A stretch of 64,000 bases of DNA from Chthoniobacteraceae bacterium (GTDB lineage Bacteria > Verrucomicrobiota > Verrucomicrobiia > Chthoniobacterales > Chthoniobacteraceae): assembly GCA_947476045.1 (NCBI GenBank), contig CANJNZ010000008.1, forward strand, positions 1-64,000, written 5' to 3'. The position numbers and the translations under genes were made by a program. This document shows, piece by piece, positions 18,954 through 27,671 of this stretch. Position 1 is the first letter of the stretch; the number at the start of each line of letters is the position of its first letter. Under the pieces are notes generated by a model. That model made no database searches and was not told where the DNA came from. It was given only the letters and a program-made list of their open reading frames with translations.

Positions 18954-20900
18954 ATGGCCCACGCCGCAGACCACGAAAAAGACGCCCACGGCCACGACGA
19001 CCACGCGCACCACGACCCCGGCTTCTGGAAAAAGTGGGTGTTCACGACTGATCACAAAATGATCGGTATTCAGTATGCCGTCACCGGACTCGCATTCCTA
19101 CTTTTTGGTTTCGGTTTGATGATGGTCATGCGCTGGAGCATCGCCCACGGCGCGGCTCCACTGCCAAACGCGCTCGGCGGTATGTTGCACGCGTTCTTTG
19201 GGGATGATGTCTTCAAGTGGACCGAGGTCGTGAAAGACGGCGTCGTGACCGCCAAGGGTTGGGCGCTCACTCAGACCGGCTACAATGTTTTCGGTGCAAT
19301 GCACGGCACTATCATGGTGTTCTTTGGTATCGTGCCCATCGCCTTCGCTGGCTTCGGAAACTTCGTCATGCCGCTGCAAATCGGCGCGATTGATATGGCA
19401 TTTCCCCGGATCAACATGGCCAGCTTTTGGAGCTTCTTCATCAGCTGTATTTTCATGATTTGGAGCTTCTTCGTTCCGGGAAGTGCTGCGCAGTCCGGCT
19501 GGACCAACTATCCACCGCTCGCGGGTGCTGCAAATATGCCGGGCAGTCTTTCTGCCAGCGGTGAATTGCTCGGACACTGGACGAATGGTGGAACGCTCTG
19601 GCTGTTGGGCATGGTGTTCAATATCACCTCCTCGCTGCTCGGCTCGGTGAACTTCATCACCACGATTGTCCAGCTTCGTGCTCCGGGCATGACTTGGGGG
19701 CGTCTGCCGTTTTTCTGCTGGGCACAGTTCATCACCGCCTACTTGCTGCTCCTCGCTTTCCCTCCGCTGGAATCTGCCGCAGTCATGAACCTCTTTGACC
19801 GTGTATTCGGTTCGAGCTTCTTCATGCCGTCTGGTCTGAATATCACGCTCATTCACGATGCGGCGGGAAATGTTCCGACGTATTCCGGCGGTGGTTCACC
19901 GATTTTGTGGCAGCATCTCTTCTGGTTCCTCGCGCATCCGGAGGTGTATGTGCTCATCCTGCCTGGCATTGGCATGATTACCGAGATCATCGCATGCAAC
20001 ACCCGTAAGCCGATATGGGGCTACAAAGCCATGGTGGGTGCCATCTTCGTCCTCGCGTTCCTGTCCTTCATCGTGTGGGCGCACCACATGTATATGACGG
20101 GCATGGGCCCGAAAGTGTCCGCGTTTTTCCAGACCACCACGATCCTGATTTCGGTGCCTTCGGTCATCCTGCTCACTGCGTTGCTACTTTCGCTGTGGGG
20201 AGGTTCGATTCGATTCAACACGCCGATGCTTTTCGCCACCGCCTTCCTGCCGATGTTTGGTATCGGCGGTCTCACCGGCATCCCGCTCGCGTTTAACGCC
20301 GTGGATCTATACATGCATGACACCTACTATGTGATCGCGCATTTCCACTACGTGATCGCGCCGGGCACCATCTTCGCCATCTTCGCCGGGGTCTATCACT
20401 GGTATCCCAAGGCGACCGGAAGGATGATGAGTGAGTTTCTTGGAAAACTGCATTTCTGGGGATCCCTCATTGCTATCAACTGCTTGTTCGCGCCGATGTT
20501 TATTCAGGGCATGGCTGGTATGCATCGCCGCTGGTATGATGGCGGAGCGGCGGCGTATGTCTCCACGGTTGGACAAAACATGGTGGACTGGAACATCACT
20601 ATCTCCAAAGCCGCATGGTGGCTTGGAGCCATCCAACTCATCTTCGTATTCAACTTCTGCTGGAGCATGATTCGCGGCAGGAAAGTGCCGAGCGATAACC
20701 CATGGCACGCCACGACTCTTGAATGGGATACGCCGACACCACCGCCGCACGGCAACTTCATCAAGGACATCGTCGTCTATCGCGGCCCTTACGAATACAG
20801 CGTCCCCGGTGCGGACAAGGACTACTCGCCGCAATCCGAGCCACCAACCAACACGCCACCGCCAGCTCACGCGCCCGTTGCGGCACCTGCGCACGCCTGA
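18954..20900 (+). CDS. ctaD: Cytochrome c oxidase subunit I (aa3-type)
   Basis: AMHGTIMVFFG, LAHPEVYVLILPG, WAHHMYMTGM, HDTYYVIAHFHYV: all heme/CuB ligands present. Confidence 0.97.
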   Translation: MAHAADHEKDAHGHDDHAHHDPGFWKKWVFTTDHKMIGIQYAVTGLAFLLFGFGLMMVMRWSIAHGAAPLPNALGGMLHAFFGDDVFKWTEVVKDGVVTAKGWALTQTGYNVFGAMHGTIMVFFGIVPIAFAGFGNFVMPLQIGAIDMAFPRINMASFWSFFISCIFMIWSFFVPGSAAQSGWTNYPPLAGAANMPGSLSASGELLGHWTNGGTLWLLGMVFNITSSLLGSVNFITTIVQLRAPGMTWGRLPFFCWAQFITAYLLLLAFPPLESAAVMNLFDRVFGSSFFMPSGLNITLIHDAAGNVPTYSGGGSPILWQHLFWFLAHPEVYVLILPGIGMITEIIACNTRKPIWGYKAMVGAIFVLAFLSFIVWAHHMYMTGMGPKVSAFFQTTTILISVPSVILLTALLLSLWGGSIRFNTPMLFATAFLPMFGIGGLTGIPLAFNAVDLYMHDTYYVIAHFHYVIAPGTIFAIFAGVYHWYPKATGRMMSEFLGKLHFWGSLIAINCLFAPMFIQGMAGMHRRWYDGGAAAYVSTVGQNMVDWNITISKAAWWLGAIQLIFVFNFCWSMIRGRKVPSDNPWHATTLEWDTPTPPPHGNFIKDIVVYRGPYEYSVPGADKDYSPQSEPPTNTPPPAHAPVAAPAHA

Positions 20901-20918
20901 AGAGACATCATTTAGAAC

Positions 20919-22100
20919 ATGGAAATTCCATATACAGTCCGGCCCCGTCCCGATACGGGCCTCAGTAATCCGAAACTCGGCATCTGGCTCTTCCTCGCAT
21001 CGGAAGTGATGCTCTTCGGCGGCCTATTTGCAGGCTACATTTTTATGCGCCTCGGCGCAGAACCTTGGATGTGGCCTCACGGCTGGCTGAACGTTCCAGT
21101 CGGCACATTCAACACATTTGTCCTGATCGCCTCCTCGGTCACCGTCATCCTTTCATGGGAGTCGCTCAAGATGCGGAAATACAAGGCATTCCGCTCCTGG
21201 CTTGCCGCGACATGGATTTGTGGTTTTGCCTTCCTCACCATTAAACTGTCATACGAGTGGCCTGCCAAATTTCACCACTTCGGTGCTTATGTTCAAAAAG
21301 GCGCAGCCCATAAATACGAAGCCATTCTCGGCAACGAAAATCAGGGGGACGTAAAGGGTCACGAGGCGCGAAAAGGTTATCCACGCCTTTTCATTGGCGG
21401 CCACCTCGACACAGAGACCGACAAATTCGCCATGGCTTCGGCAGGTGTTCCGTATGTTCAGGAAGCGGCGCTTGATGGCGTTCTCGCAATCGGGAAAGAC
21501 GAAAACAATCCAGCCAAACTGGCTAATCTGCTCAAAATCAAGGACGCGATGCTCAAGAAGCTTGTGGTGCGTGACGAAGACATCGCGGCGCTGAAGGCAC
21601 CAAATTTGGACCCGCAGAAAAAGGCGACAATCCTCCACAGGATGAACACCATCAGCATCCATGCCGTGGATGCCGAGAACGCCAAGCCCTATGATCCCGA
21701 TAATGACAAGGCACACTTCATGCCCCGTGGTCAGATCGTCATTTCGGAACTCGGCCTGAAGGACAACCCTAACGTCCATGCTGTGAAAAATGCGGAGACT
21801 GGAAAAGAAGATCAGCATTTCATCGTTGATAAACGCGATTTGGTTGCCGGTCACGGGCCACTCATTCCGAAGCTGAATACCTACCTCGCCACCTATTTCA
21901 TGATTACAGGACTGCACGGACTGCACGTTCTCGGCGGCTGCTTGGTTTTCATCTACTTCTGGCTGCCCATCAAAGGCGGCGCGAAGCTTTTCCATACGAA
22001 CCACCAGCAGCTCTGCAACCGCATCGAGGTTTCCGGCCTCTTCTGGCATCTCGTTGACCTTATCTGGATCTTCGTATTCCCGATCTTCTACTTGCTGTAA
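20919..22100 (+). CDS. ctaE: Cytochrome c oxidase subunit III with a large hydrophilic insertion
   Basis: COX3 helices (PKLGIWLFLASEVMLFGGLFAGY; FMITGLHGLHVLGG; FWHLVDLIWIFVFPIFYLL) flank an insertion of roughly 190 aa. Confidence 0.9.
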   Translation: MEIPYTVRPRPDTGLSNPKLGIWLFLASEVMLFGGLFAGYIFMRLGAEPWMWPHGWLNVPVGTFNTFVLIASSVTVILSWESLKMRKYKAFRSWLAATWICGFAFLTIKLSYEWPAKFHHFGAYVQKGAAHKYEAILGNENQGDVKGHEARKGYPRLFIGGHLDTETDKFAMASAGVPYVQEAALDGVLAIGKDENNPAKLANLLKIKDAMLKKLVVRDEDIAALKAPNLDPQKKATILHRMNTISIHAVDAENAKPYDPDNDKAHFMPRGQIVISELGLKDNPNVHAVKNAETGKEDQHFIVDKRDLVAGHGPLIPKLNTYLATYFMITGLHGLHVLGGCLVFIYFWLPIKGGAKLFHTNHQQLCNRIEVSGLFWHLVDLIWIFVFPIFYLL

Positions 22101-22102
22101 CC

Positions 22103-22531
22103 ATGTCCGAACACACCGCCACAAAACCCACTGAGACTCACGGCCATGCACACGATGAGCATTCTCACGAAGAGCACCACGGCTCCATGCTCAGCCATGT
22201 GAAGCCCTACCTCATCATTGGGGCAGCCTTGTTCGTGTTCACGCTCATCACCGTTGGTCTTTCCTATTTCGACTTTGCGGAATACTCACTCTTCCGCAAA
22301 CTTTTCGGCATCATTGGCGTCCACGGAATGGGTATCAACATCACCGTTGGCCTTATCGTCGCAACTTTCAAAGTCTGCCTCGTCGGCGCGTGGTTCATGC
22401 ACTTGAAGCAGGAGGGCAGCACCATTTGGAAGCCACTCGGGCTAACACTCTTCTTCTGCTTTTGCCTGCTCATGCTATTTCTGCTGGCTCACTCGGATCC
22501 AATCCCAAGCACTTCATTCACACAGCACTAA
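22103..22531 (+). CDS. Cytochrome c oxidase subunit IV family protein, His-rich N-terminus
   Basis: Three TMs, small COX4-like protein, HGHAHDEHSHEEHHG leader, operon position. Confidence 0.8.
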   Translation: MSEHTATKPTETHGHAHDEHSHEEHHGSMLSHVKPYLIIGAALFVFTLITVGLSYFDFAEYSLFRKLFGIIGVHGMGINITVGLIVATFKVCLVGAWFMHLKQEGSTIWKPLGLTLFFCFCLLMLFLLAHSDPIPSTSFTQH

Positions 22532-22537
22532 ACCACC

Positions 22538-22723
22538 GTGTCGCTGAAAATCTTCCACATCTGCTTCATCATCCTCAGCACGCTGCTTTGCGCAGGCGTC
22601 TCATGGTGGTGCTTTGACAATGATGTGACGCCGCAGTTCAGCTACGCCTTCGCTGTCGCCGCAGGGATGCTTCCAATCTACGGCATTTGGTTCCTGAAAA
22701 AAACACGCAGCCTCACTCTATGA
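22538..22723 (+). CDS. Small hypothetical membrane protein
   Basis: 61 aa, two TMs, in operon. Confidence 0.55.
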   Translation: MSLKIFHICFIILSTLLCAGVSWWCFDNDVTPQFSYAFAVAAGMLPIYGIWFLKKTRSLTL

Positions 22724-22929
22724 GCGCCCGTCTTGTCATCACAGCAGCGCTCGCTGCGGCATTTTCCACCAACGCAAATGCGTGTGCAGTCTGCATGGGA
22801 AGCGACGACGCCAAGACCGCCTACGCTTCCAACTCCGTTCTTTGGTGCCTGCTTGCGCTGGTTGGGTTTATTTTCATCGCAACCGGAGCCACCGCCTATT
22901 TTCTCTGGCACCACAATCGCCTCAAATGA
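22720..22929 (+). CDS. Small exported membrane protein with CAVCMG motif
   Basis: MSARLVITAALAAAFSTNANACAVCMGSDD...TM; overlaps both neighbours by 4 bp. Confidence 0.65.
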   Translation: MSARLVITAALAAAFSTNANACAVCMGSDDAKTAYASNSVLWCLLALVGFIFIATGATAYFLWHHNRLK

Positions 22930-23816
22930 CGAACACCATTATGCTCGCAGCACTGTCTGACTACTTCGATCTGAACAAACTCATGGGGATGCTCCCCAAT
23001 GCCTCGGAGCACGGCAAGGAGATCGACCACATGCTGAACTTCTGCCACTGGTTCATGCTGATCCTATTCGTGGGCTGGTCGTGCTACTTCCTCTACACGA
23101 TCTTCCGCTTCCACCAGTCCCGCAATCCAAAGGCCGACTATCACGGTGTTCGCAATCACGTTTCCACACACATCGAAGTCAGTGTTGTCATTATCGAAGC
23201 CATCATCCTGCTCGGTTTCGGGCTTCCGCTCTGGGGCAAGCGCGTGAATGAAATTCCGCAGGGTGAAAAAACCGACGCGCTGAAGATTCGCGCCATTGGT
23301 TATCAGTTCGGATGGCGCGTGCATTACGCCGGACCGGATGGGAAATTCGGACGTCAAAATACTCGCTTCATCAAGGCGGGCATGAACGATCTCGGTCTCG
23401 ATCCCGAAGACGAAGCAGGCAAGGACGACGCAGTCGTTACTAGCGACATGCACCTCGTCCTCAACAAGGCCACCGTTGTCCGCGTCAGTTCGCTGGATGT
23501 CATCCACGGCTTCGCGCTTCACCAGATGCGCATCCAGCAGGATGCCACACCGGGCACCGAGGCGCCGCAGTGGTTCCGCCCAATTGAAAAGGGAAACTGG
23601 CAAATCATCTGCGCTCAGCTTTGCGGCACCGGTCATCCCGGAATGGTCGCGACCTACAGCGTCGAGGATCAGAAGGATTTCGACGAGTGGTATGCCAGCC
23701 AGCGCGAACTCACACAAAGCAAACTCAAGTCGTATTCGGAAGAGTTGAAGGCCCAGAAGGAAAAGGCCGCTGCTGAGCAAAAAGAGCACGCTGCCGAGCA
23801 CGTAGAAAAACCGTAG
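22926..23816 (+). CDS. ctaC: Cytochrome c oxidase subunit II (CuA)
   Basis: Two TMs; CuA site DVIHGFALHQMRIQQDATPG and CAQLCGTGHPGM. Confidence 0.95.
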   Translation: MTNTIMLAALSDYFDLNKLMGMLPNASEHGKEIDHMLNFCHWFMLILFVGWSCYFLYTIFRFHQSRNPKADYHGVRNHVSTHIEVSVVIIEAIILLGFGLPLWGKRVNEIPQGEKTDALKIRAIGYQFGWRVHYAGPDGKFGRQNTRFIKAGMNDLGLDPEDEAGKDDAVVTSDMHLVLNKATVVRVSSLDVIHGFALHQMRIQQDATPGTEAPQWFRPIEKGNWQIICAQLCGTGHPGMVATYSVEDQKDFDEWYASQRELTQSKLKSYSEELKAQKEKAAAEQKEHAAEHVEKP

Positions 23817-23959
23817 CACCACCAAGCTCTGCGTCTTTTTTCAGTGAAACAGAGCTGCGCTCCGTTTGAGCGCTTAGCTTTATCATAAAGCGTCATTTTA
23901 TGAATGACCAAACAACTGCCTTCCCGTGAGGATTTCGGCAGCTAAAGTCCGCAACTTCT

Positions 23960-25099
23960 ATGGAAACGCCAACAAACAATCTCTGGCTCCCGCGCCTCGC
24001 GAAACTCTGCGTCCTCGCAACGCTCCTGCTCATTCTCGTTGGCGCGATAGTCACCACCAGCGGCTCCGGCATGGCCATCGCCACGGCACCGCACGCACCG
24101 GATGGCGCGCTCAATCCAGCGGGATGGACTACGGAGTTTGCAAAGACCGTTGAACACGGACACCGCTTGCTCGCCATCACCGTCGCCACGCTCACCGCGA
24201 TTCTCTGCGCGTGGTTTTGGTGGGAATGGCTCGGCCTTGCCATCGCATTCGTAGTCATCGGAATCGCTGGGCCGCTGGGGCACTCGCTTGGTCTGGATGG
24301 AAATGCACTGGCGCATTTCCGTTACTGGCCCGCAGCCGCAGTCTTCGTCATTATCGCCATCGTGCGGGCAAAAAAAAGCGGGCACCCGATCACTGCCAAT
24401 CACTGGCTGGTGCTCGTCGCCTTTGTCGCAGTCTGTGCACAGGCTGTATTTGGTTCGCTGAGAGTTTCCCTGGAAACGGCAGGCAGTATTGCGGCAGCCA
24501 CAAACCTTCGCACCTTCCACGGCGTTTTTGCTCAGGCTTTCCTCGCGTTGATGGTCGTCATCGCTGTGCGTCTCTGCCCGACTTGGGGTGAAATCTGCGC
24601 GCGTCATCCACACGCTAAGCTCTCGAAGTTTCACCGCATGGCGATTGCAGCGCAGTTGCTCTATTTTGCACAGCTCGCTTGCGCGGCATATCTCCGCCAT
24701 CGCAATCTCGGCCTACTGATTCCTTCGTGGCCATCCGCGCAAGCGACTGGAGGTCTTTGGCCAGACTCATGGGCCACTGGTGATGGCGCGCTTCGCCACC
24801 AGTTGATGATTCATTTTCTCCACACGCGCATCCTCCCGATTTTGCTCACGGGTCACATCATCGGGATGAGCATCGGGATCATAAAGCAGGCCAAGGGCGA
24901 GACGTTCCTCACGACTCCGGCAAAGGCGTTGCTCACGATGATCGTGCTGCAATTCATCCTCGGTGTCCTCGTCATCTGGCGCGGTCGCCAGTCGCACATC
25001 ACGAACACCCACGTCATCGTCGGCGCGCTCATCTGCGCCACCATCGCCATGCTCGCCGCACGCACAAGCCGGCCCGGCACGCAGACGGTCGCTGCATAA
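23960..25099 (+). CDS. ctaA: Heme A synthase (COX15/CtaA)
   Basis: EHGHRLLA, FHGVFAQ, IHFLHTR conserved histidines in an 8-TM protein beside ctaB. Confidence 0.9.
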   Translation: METPTNNLWLPRLAKLCVLATLLLILVGAIVTTSGSGMAIATAPHAPDGALNPAGWTTEFAKTVEHGHRLLAITVATLTAILCAWFWWEWLGLAIAFVVIGIAGPLGHSLGLDGNALAHFRYWPAAAVFVIIAIVRAKKSGHPITANHWLVLVAFVAVCAQAVFGSLRVSLETAGSIAAATNLRTFHGVFAQAFLALMVVIAVRLCPTWGEICARHPHAKLSKFHRMAIAAQLLYFAQLACAAYLRHRNLGLLIPSWPSAQATGGLWPDSWATGDGALRHQLMIHFLHTRILPILLTGHIIGMSIGIIKQAKGETFLTTPAKALLTMIVLQFILGVLVIWRGRQSHITNTHVIVGALICATIAMLAARTSRPGTQTVAA

Positions 25100-25105
25100 A
25101 TCACC

Positions 25106-26005
25106 ATGAGCGAGCCAGCCGCCGCCACAGTCCCGCACGCGAGCGCCGAACCCGGCATCCTCGCCGACCTGCTCGATCTCACGAAGGCGCGGCTTAATCT
25201 CCTCGTCCTCATCACGACGTTTGTCGGTTACTGGATGGGTGCACCAGGCGAAATCAAATTGCTCCGTCTTTTGCAAGCGATGCTAGGCACCGCGCTCTGC
25301 GCCGCCAGTGCCGCTGCGTTTAATCAACTTTGGGAAGTGAAAGTGGACGCCCTCATGGCGCGCACTGCATCGCGCCCCATCGTCGCGGGCCGCATGAAAA
25401 AAGGCGCGGCATTCTTCATCGCCATCGCGCTTGGTGTGATTGGCAGTGCGTGGCTCTGGCTCGCCGTGAACGCCATCAGCGCAGTTCTCGCCGCGTGCAC
25501 CATCGTCATCTACGTCCTCATCTACACGCCGCTGAAACGCGTCAGCGCATGGTGCACCATCGTCGGAGCGGTGAGCGGTGCGATTCCTCCACTCGTCGGA
25601 TGGGTCGCCGCCGAACCGCATGCGTGGCTTGGGGGATGGGTGCTCTTTGGCGTGCTGTTTACGTGGCAAATGCCGCACTTCCTCGCCATCGCGTGGATGT
25701 ATCGCGACCAATACCGCGCCGCCGGACTCGTCATGCTCAAGCGCGACGACAACACCGGTGTTCCTACCGCAGTCACCGCATTTATTTTCACGCTGCTGCT
25801 CACAGCAGTCACGCTCGTGCCATTCAACGCCGGACAGGCGGGAGGCAACTACCTCGGCGGCGCACTCGTGCTGAATAGCATTTTCTTCCTCGCCGCAGTG
25901 CATTTCTGGGCCGACCGCTCGCGTCCCGTCGCGCGGCGCCTCTTCTTCGCCAGCATCATTTATCTCCCGCTCATCCTCGGCCTCATGGTCTTCACGAAAG
26001 CATGA
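25106..26005 (+). CDS. ctaB: Protoheme IX farnesyltransferase (heme O synthase)
   Basis: UbiA-type protein; NQLWEVKVDALMARTASRPIVAGRM motif. Confidence 0.95.
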   Translation: MSEPAAATVPHASAEPGILADLLDLTKARLNLLVLITTFVGYWMGAPGEIKLLRLLQAMLGTALCAASAAAFNQLWEVKVDALMARTASRPIVAGRMKKGAAFFIAIALGVIGSAWLWLAVNAISAVLAACTIVIYVLIYTPLKRVSAWCTIVGAVSGAIPPLVGWVAAEPHAWLGGWVLFGVLFTWQMPHFLAIAWMYRDQYRAAGLVMLKRDDNTGVPTAVTAFIFTLLLTAVTLVPFNAGQAGGNYLGGALVLNSIFFLAAVHFWADRSRPVARRLFFASIIYLPLILGLMVFTKA

Positions 26006-26610
26006 CGCCGGAATCCAAACACGCCGCCCGTGGCATCGGGCTCTGCACACTCCTTTTCTTTCTGCTCGCTGGCTGTGGCGAAGCACCCAAGCCGCTTCCC
26101 AAGCTCTATCCCGTCCCGCAATTCACGCTTACCGAGCGCAGCGGACAGCCCTTCGACTCAGCCAGCCTCCGCGGCAAAGTCTGGGTCGCCGATTTCTTTT
26201 TCACCAACTGCATCGGCACCTGCCTCACCCTCAGCAACAGCATGGGCAAAGTGCATCAGGCATTCCGTGATGAACCCGGCGTTCGCTTCGTTTCCATCAG
26301 CACCGATTCCAAAAACGACACACCGGAAGCACTGCGCGACTACGCCGCGCGAATGAAGGCCGACGACCGCTGGGCTTTTCTCACCGGGGAGCACGGCTCC
26401 ATTTTCGACCTCAGCATCCAGGGCTTCAAACTTGCACTCGTCGAGCAGCCCGACGCCATCAGCGTTGCCGACAAATTTATCCACAGCACCCGCCTCGTCC
26501 TCGTGGATAAAACCGGCACCATCCGCGCTTACTACGACGGCATCGCCGAAACGGCGGAGAAAGACCGCCAGCGCCTCATCGCCGACATCAAGCGCCTGCT
26601 CGCCGAGTAG
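26002..26610 (+). CDS. SCO1/SenC family copper chaperone, lipoprotein
   Basis: Lipobox LAGC; FFTNCIGTCLTLSNSM CxxxC and thioredoxin-like fold. Confidence 0.9.
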   Translation: MTPESKHAARGIGLCTLLFFLLAGCGEAPKPLPKLYPVPQFTLTERSGQPFDSASLRGKVWVADFFFTNCIGTCLTLSNSMGKVHQAFRDEPGVRFVSISTDSKNDTPEALRDYAARMKADDRWAFLTGEHGSIFDLSIQGFKLALVEQPDAISVADKFIHSTRLVLVDKTGTIRAYYDGIAETAEKDRQRLIADIKRLLAE

Positions 26611-26628
26611 CACGCATTCCATTTCGTC

Positions 26629-27051
26629 ATGACCGTATCCGATCTACCAGCCATCAACGCCAGCCTCAACGCCACCGCCGGAGTCCTCCTCATCGCTGGC
26701 ATCGCCGCCATCAAAGCCGAGCGCAAAAAAGCCCACGGAATGCTCATGGGCGCAGCGTTTGTCGTCTCGTGCATATTCCTCATCTGCTACGTCGCGCACA
26801 AAATTCTCGTCCATGGCGTGCACACGCCATTCCCCGGCACCGGTGCATGGCGCGGCATCTACTACACGATGCTCATCACGCACATCATTCTCGCGATAGC
26901 CGTGCCGCCGCTTGCCATCATCACCATGCGCCACGCACTCGCCGCGCGCTTCGAGCAGCATCGCCGCTGGGCAAAAGTCACCTTCCCGATCTGGCTCTAC
27001 GTCAGCGTCACCGGAGTGCTCGTCTATTTCTTCCTCTATCGTTGGTTTTAA
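26629..27051 (+). CDS. DUF420 family membrane protein
   Basis: Four TMs with HKILVHG and HIILA; typical DUF420 neighbour of Sco/ctaB. Confidence 0.85.
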   Translation: MTVSDLPAINASLNATAGVLLIAGIAAIKAERKKAHGMLMGAAFVVSCIFLICYVAHKILVHGVHTPFPGTGAWRGIYYTMLITHIILAIAVPPLAIITMRHALAARFEQHRRWAKVTFPIWLYVSVTGVLVYFFLYRWF

Positions 27052-27066
27052 AGTAGGAGCGCAGCC

Positions 27067-27594
27067 ATGCCAGAAGCACCCGAAATTCCAGAGGCCAAGG
27101 ACCCCTTCGAGAAACAAGTCGCCATCAGCATCGCCGCCCTCGCCGTCGCGCTCAGCGTCATCGGCAACAAGGGCGACAACGCCAAGACCGACGCCATCAT
27201 CCAGACCAACGAGGCCGCCAACCAATGGGCCTACTATCAGGCCAAGGGCATCAAGGGCACCGTCGCCTCTTCGGAAAGCGAGATGCTCTCCCTGCTCACC
27301 CCGGCGCAGAACGCGAACGCCGACATCGCAAAAACCGTCGAGCGTCTGAAGGCGGACGTGGAGCGCTACAAGACCGAGCAGGGCGAAATCAAAGCCCACG
27401 CCGAAGAGGCGCAGAAGAACGCCGAGCGCGGCTCGAAAATCAACGACTACTGCGACATGGCTTCGCTCGCGCTGCAAATCGCCATCGTCATCGCCAGCGT
27501 TTCCATTCTTTCGCGCTGGCGCCTGCTGTGGTTCATCGCCCTCGCCCTCGGCGTCGTCGGAACCTTGATCGGTGTCTCCGCATATCGGTTGTGA
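27067..27594 (+). CDS. DUF4337-like membrane protein
   Basis: DPFEKQVAISIAALAVALSVIG, NQWAYYQAKGIKGT typical of DUF4337. Confidence 0.75.
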   Translation: MPEAPEIPEAKDPFEKQVAISIAALAVALSVIGNKGDNAKTDAIIQTNEAANQWAYYQAKGIKGTVASSESEMLSLLTPAQNANADIAKTVERLKADVERYKTEQGEIKAHAEEAQKNAERGSKINDYCDMASLALQIAIVIASVSILSRWRLLWFIALALGVVGTLIGVSAYRL

Positions 27595-27671
27595 AGTCAG
27601 GCAATGCGCATCCTTCGCGCAGTTTCTAAGCACGGCTTGCGCGAAAGGTTATTTCGACGCACCTTTCAACT

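Noticed and set aside
18954-20900. Possibility that COX I is also degenerate
   Set aside because: All six histidines, the HPEVY motif and the GAIDMAFPR acidic residue are present, so it looks like a normal A-type oxidase
22926-23816. CuA motif CAQLCGTGHPGM with Gln instead of Glu as evidence of a defective CuA site
   Set aside because: That position coordinates through the backbone carbonyl, and the His/Cys/Cys/His/Met ligands are present
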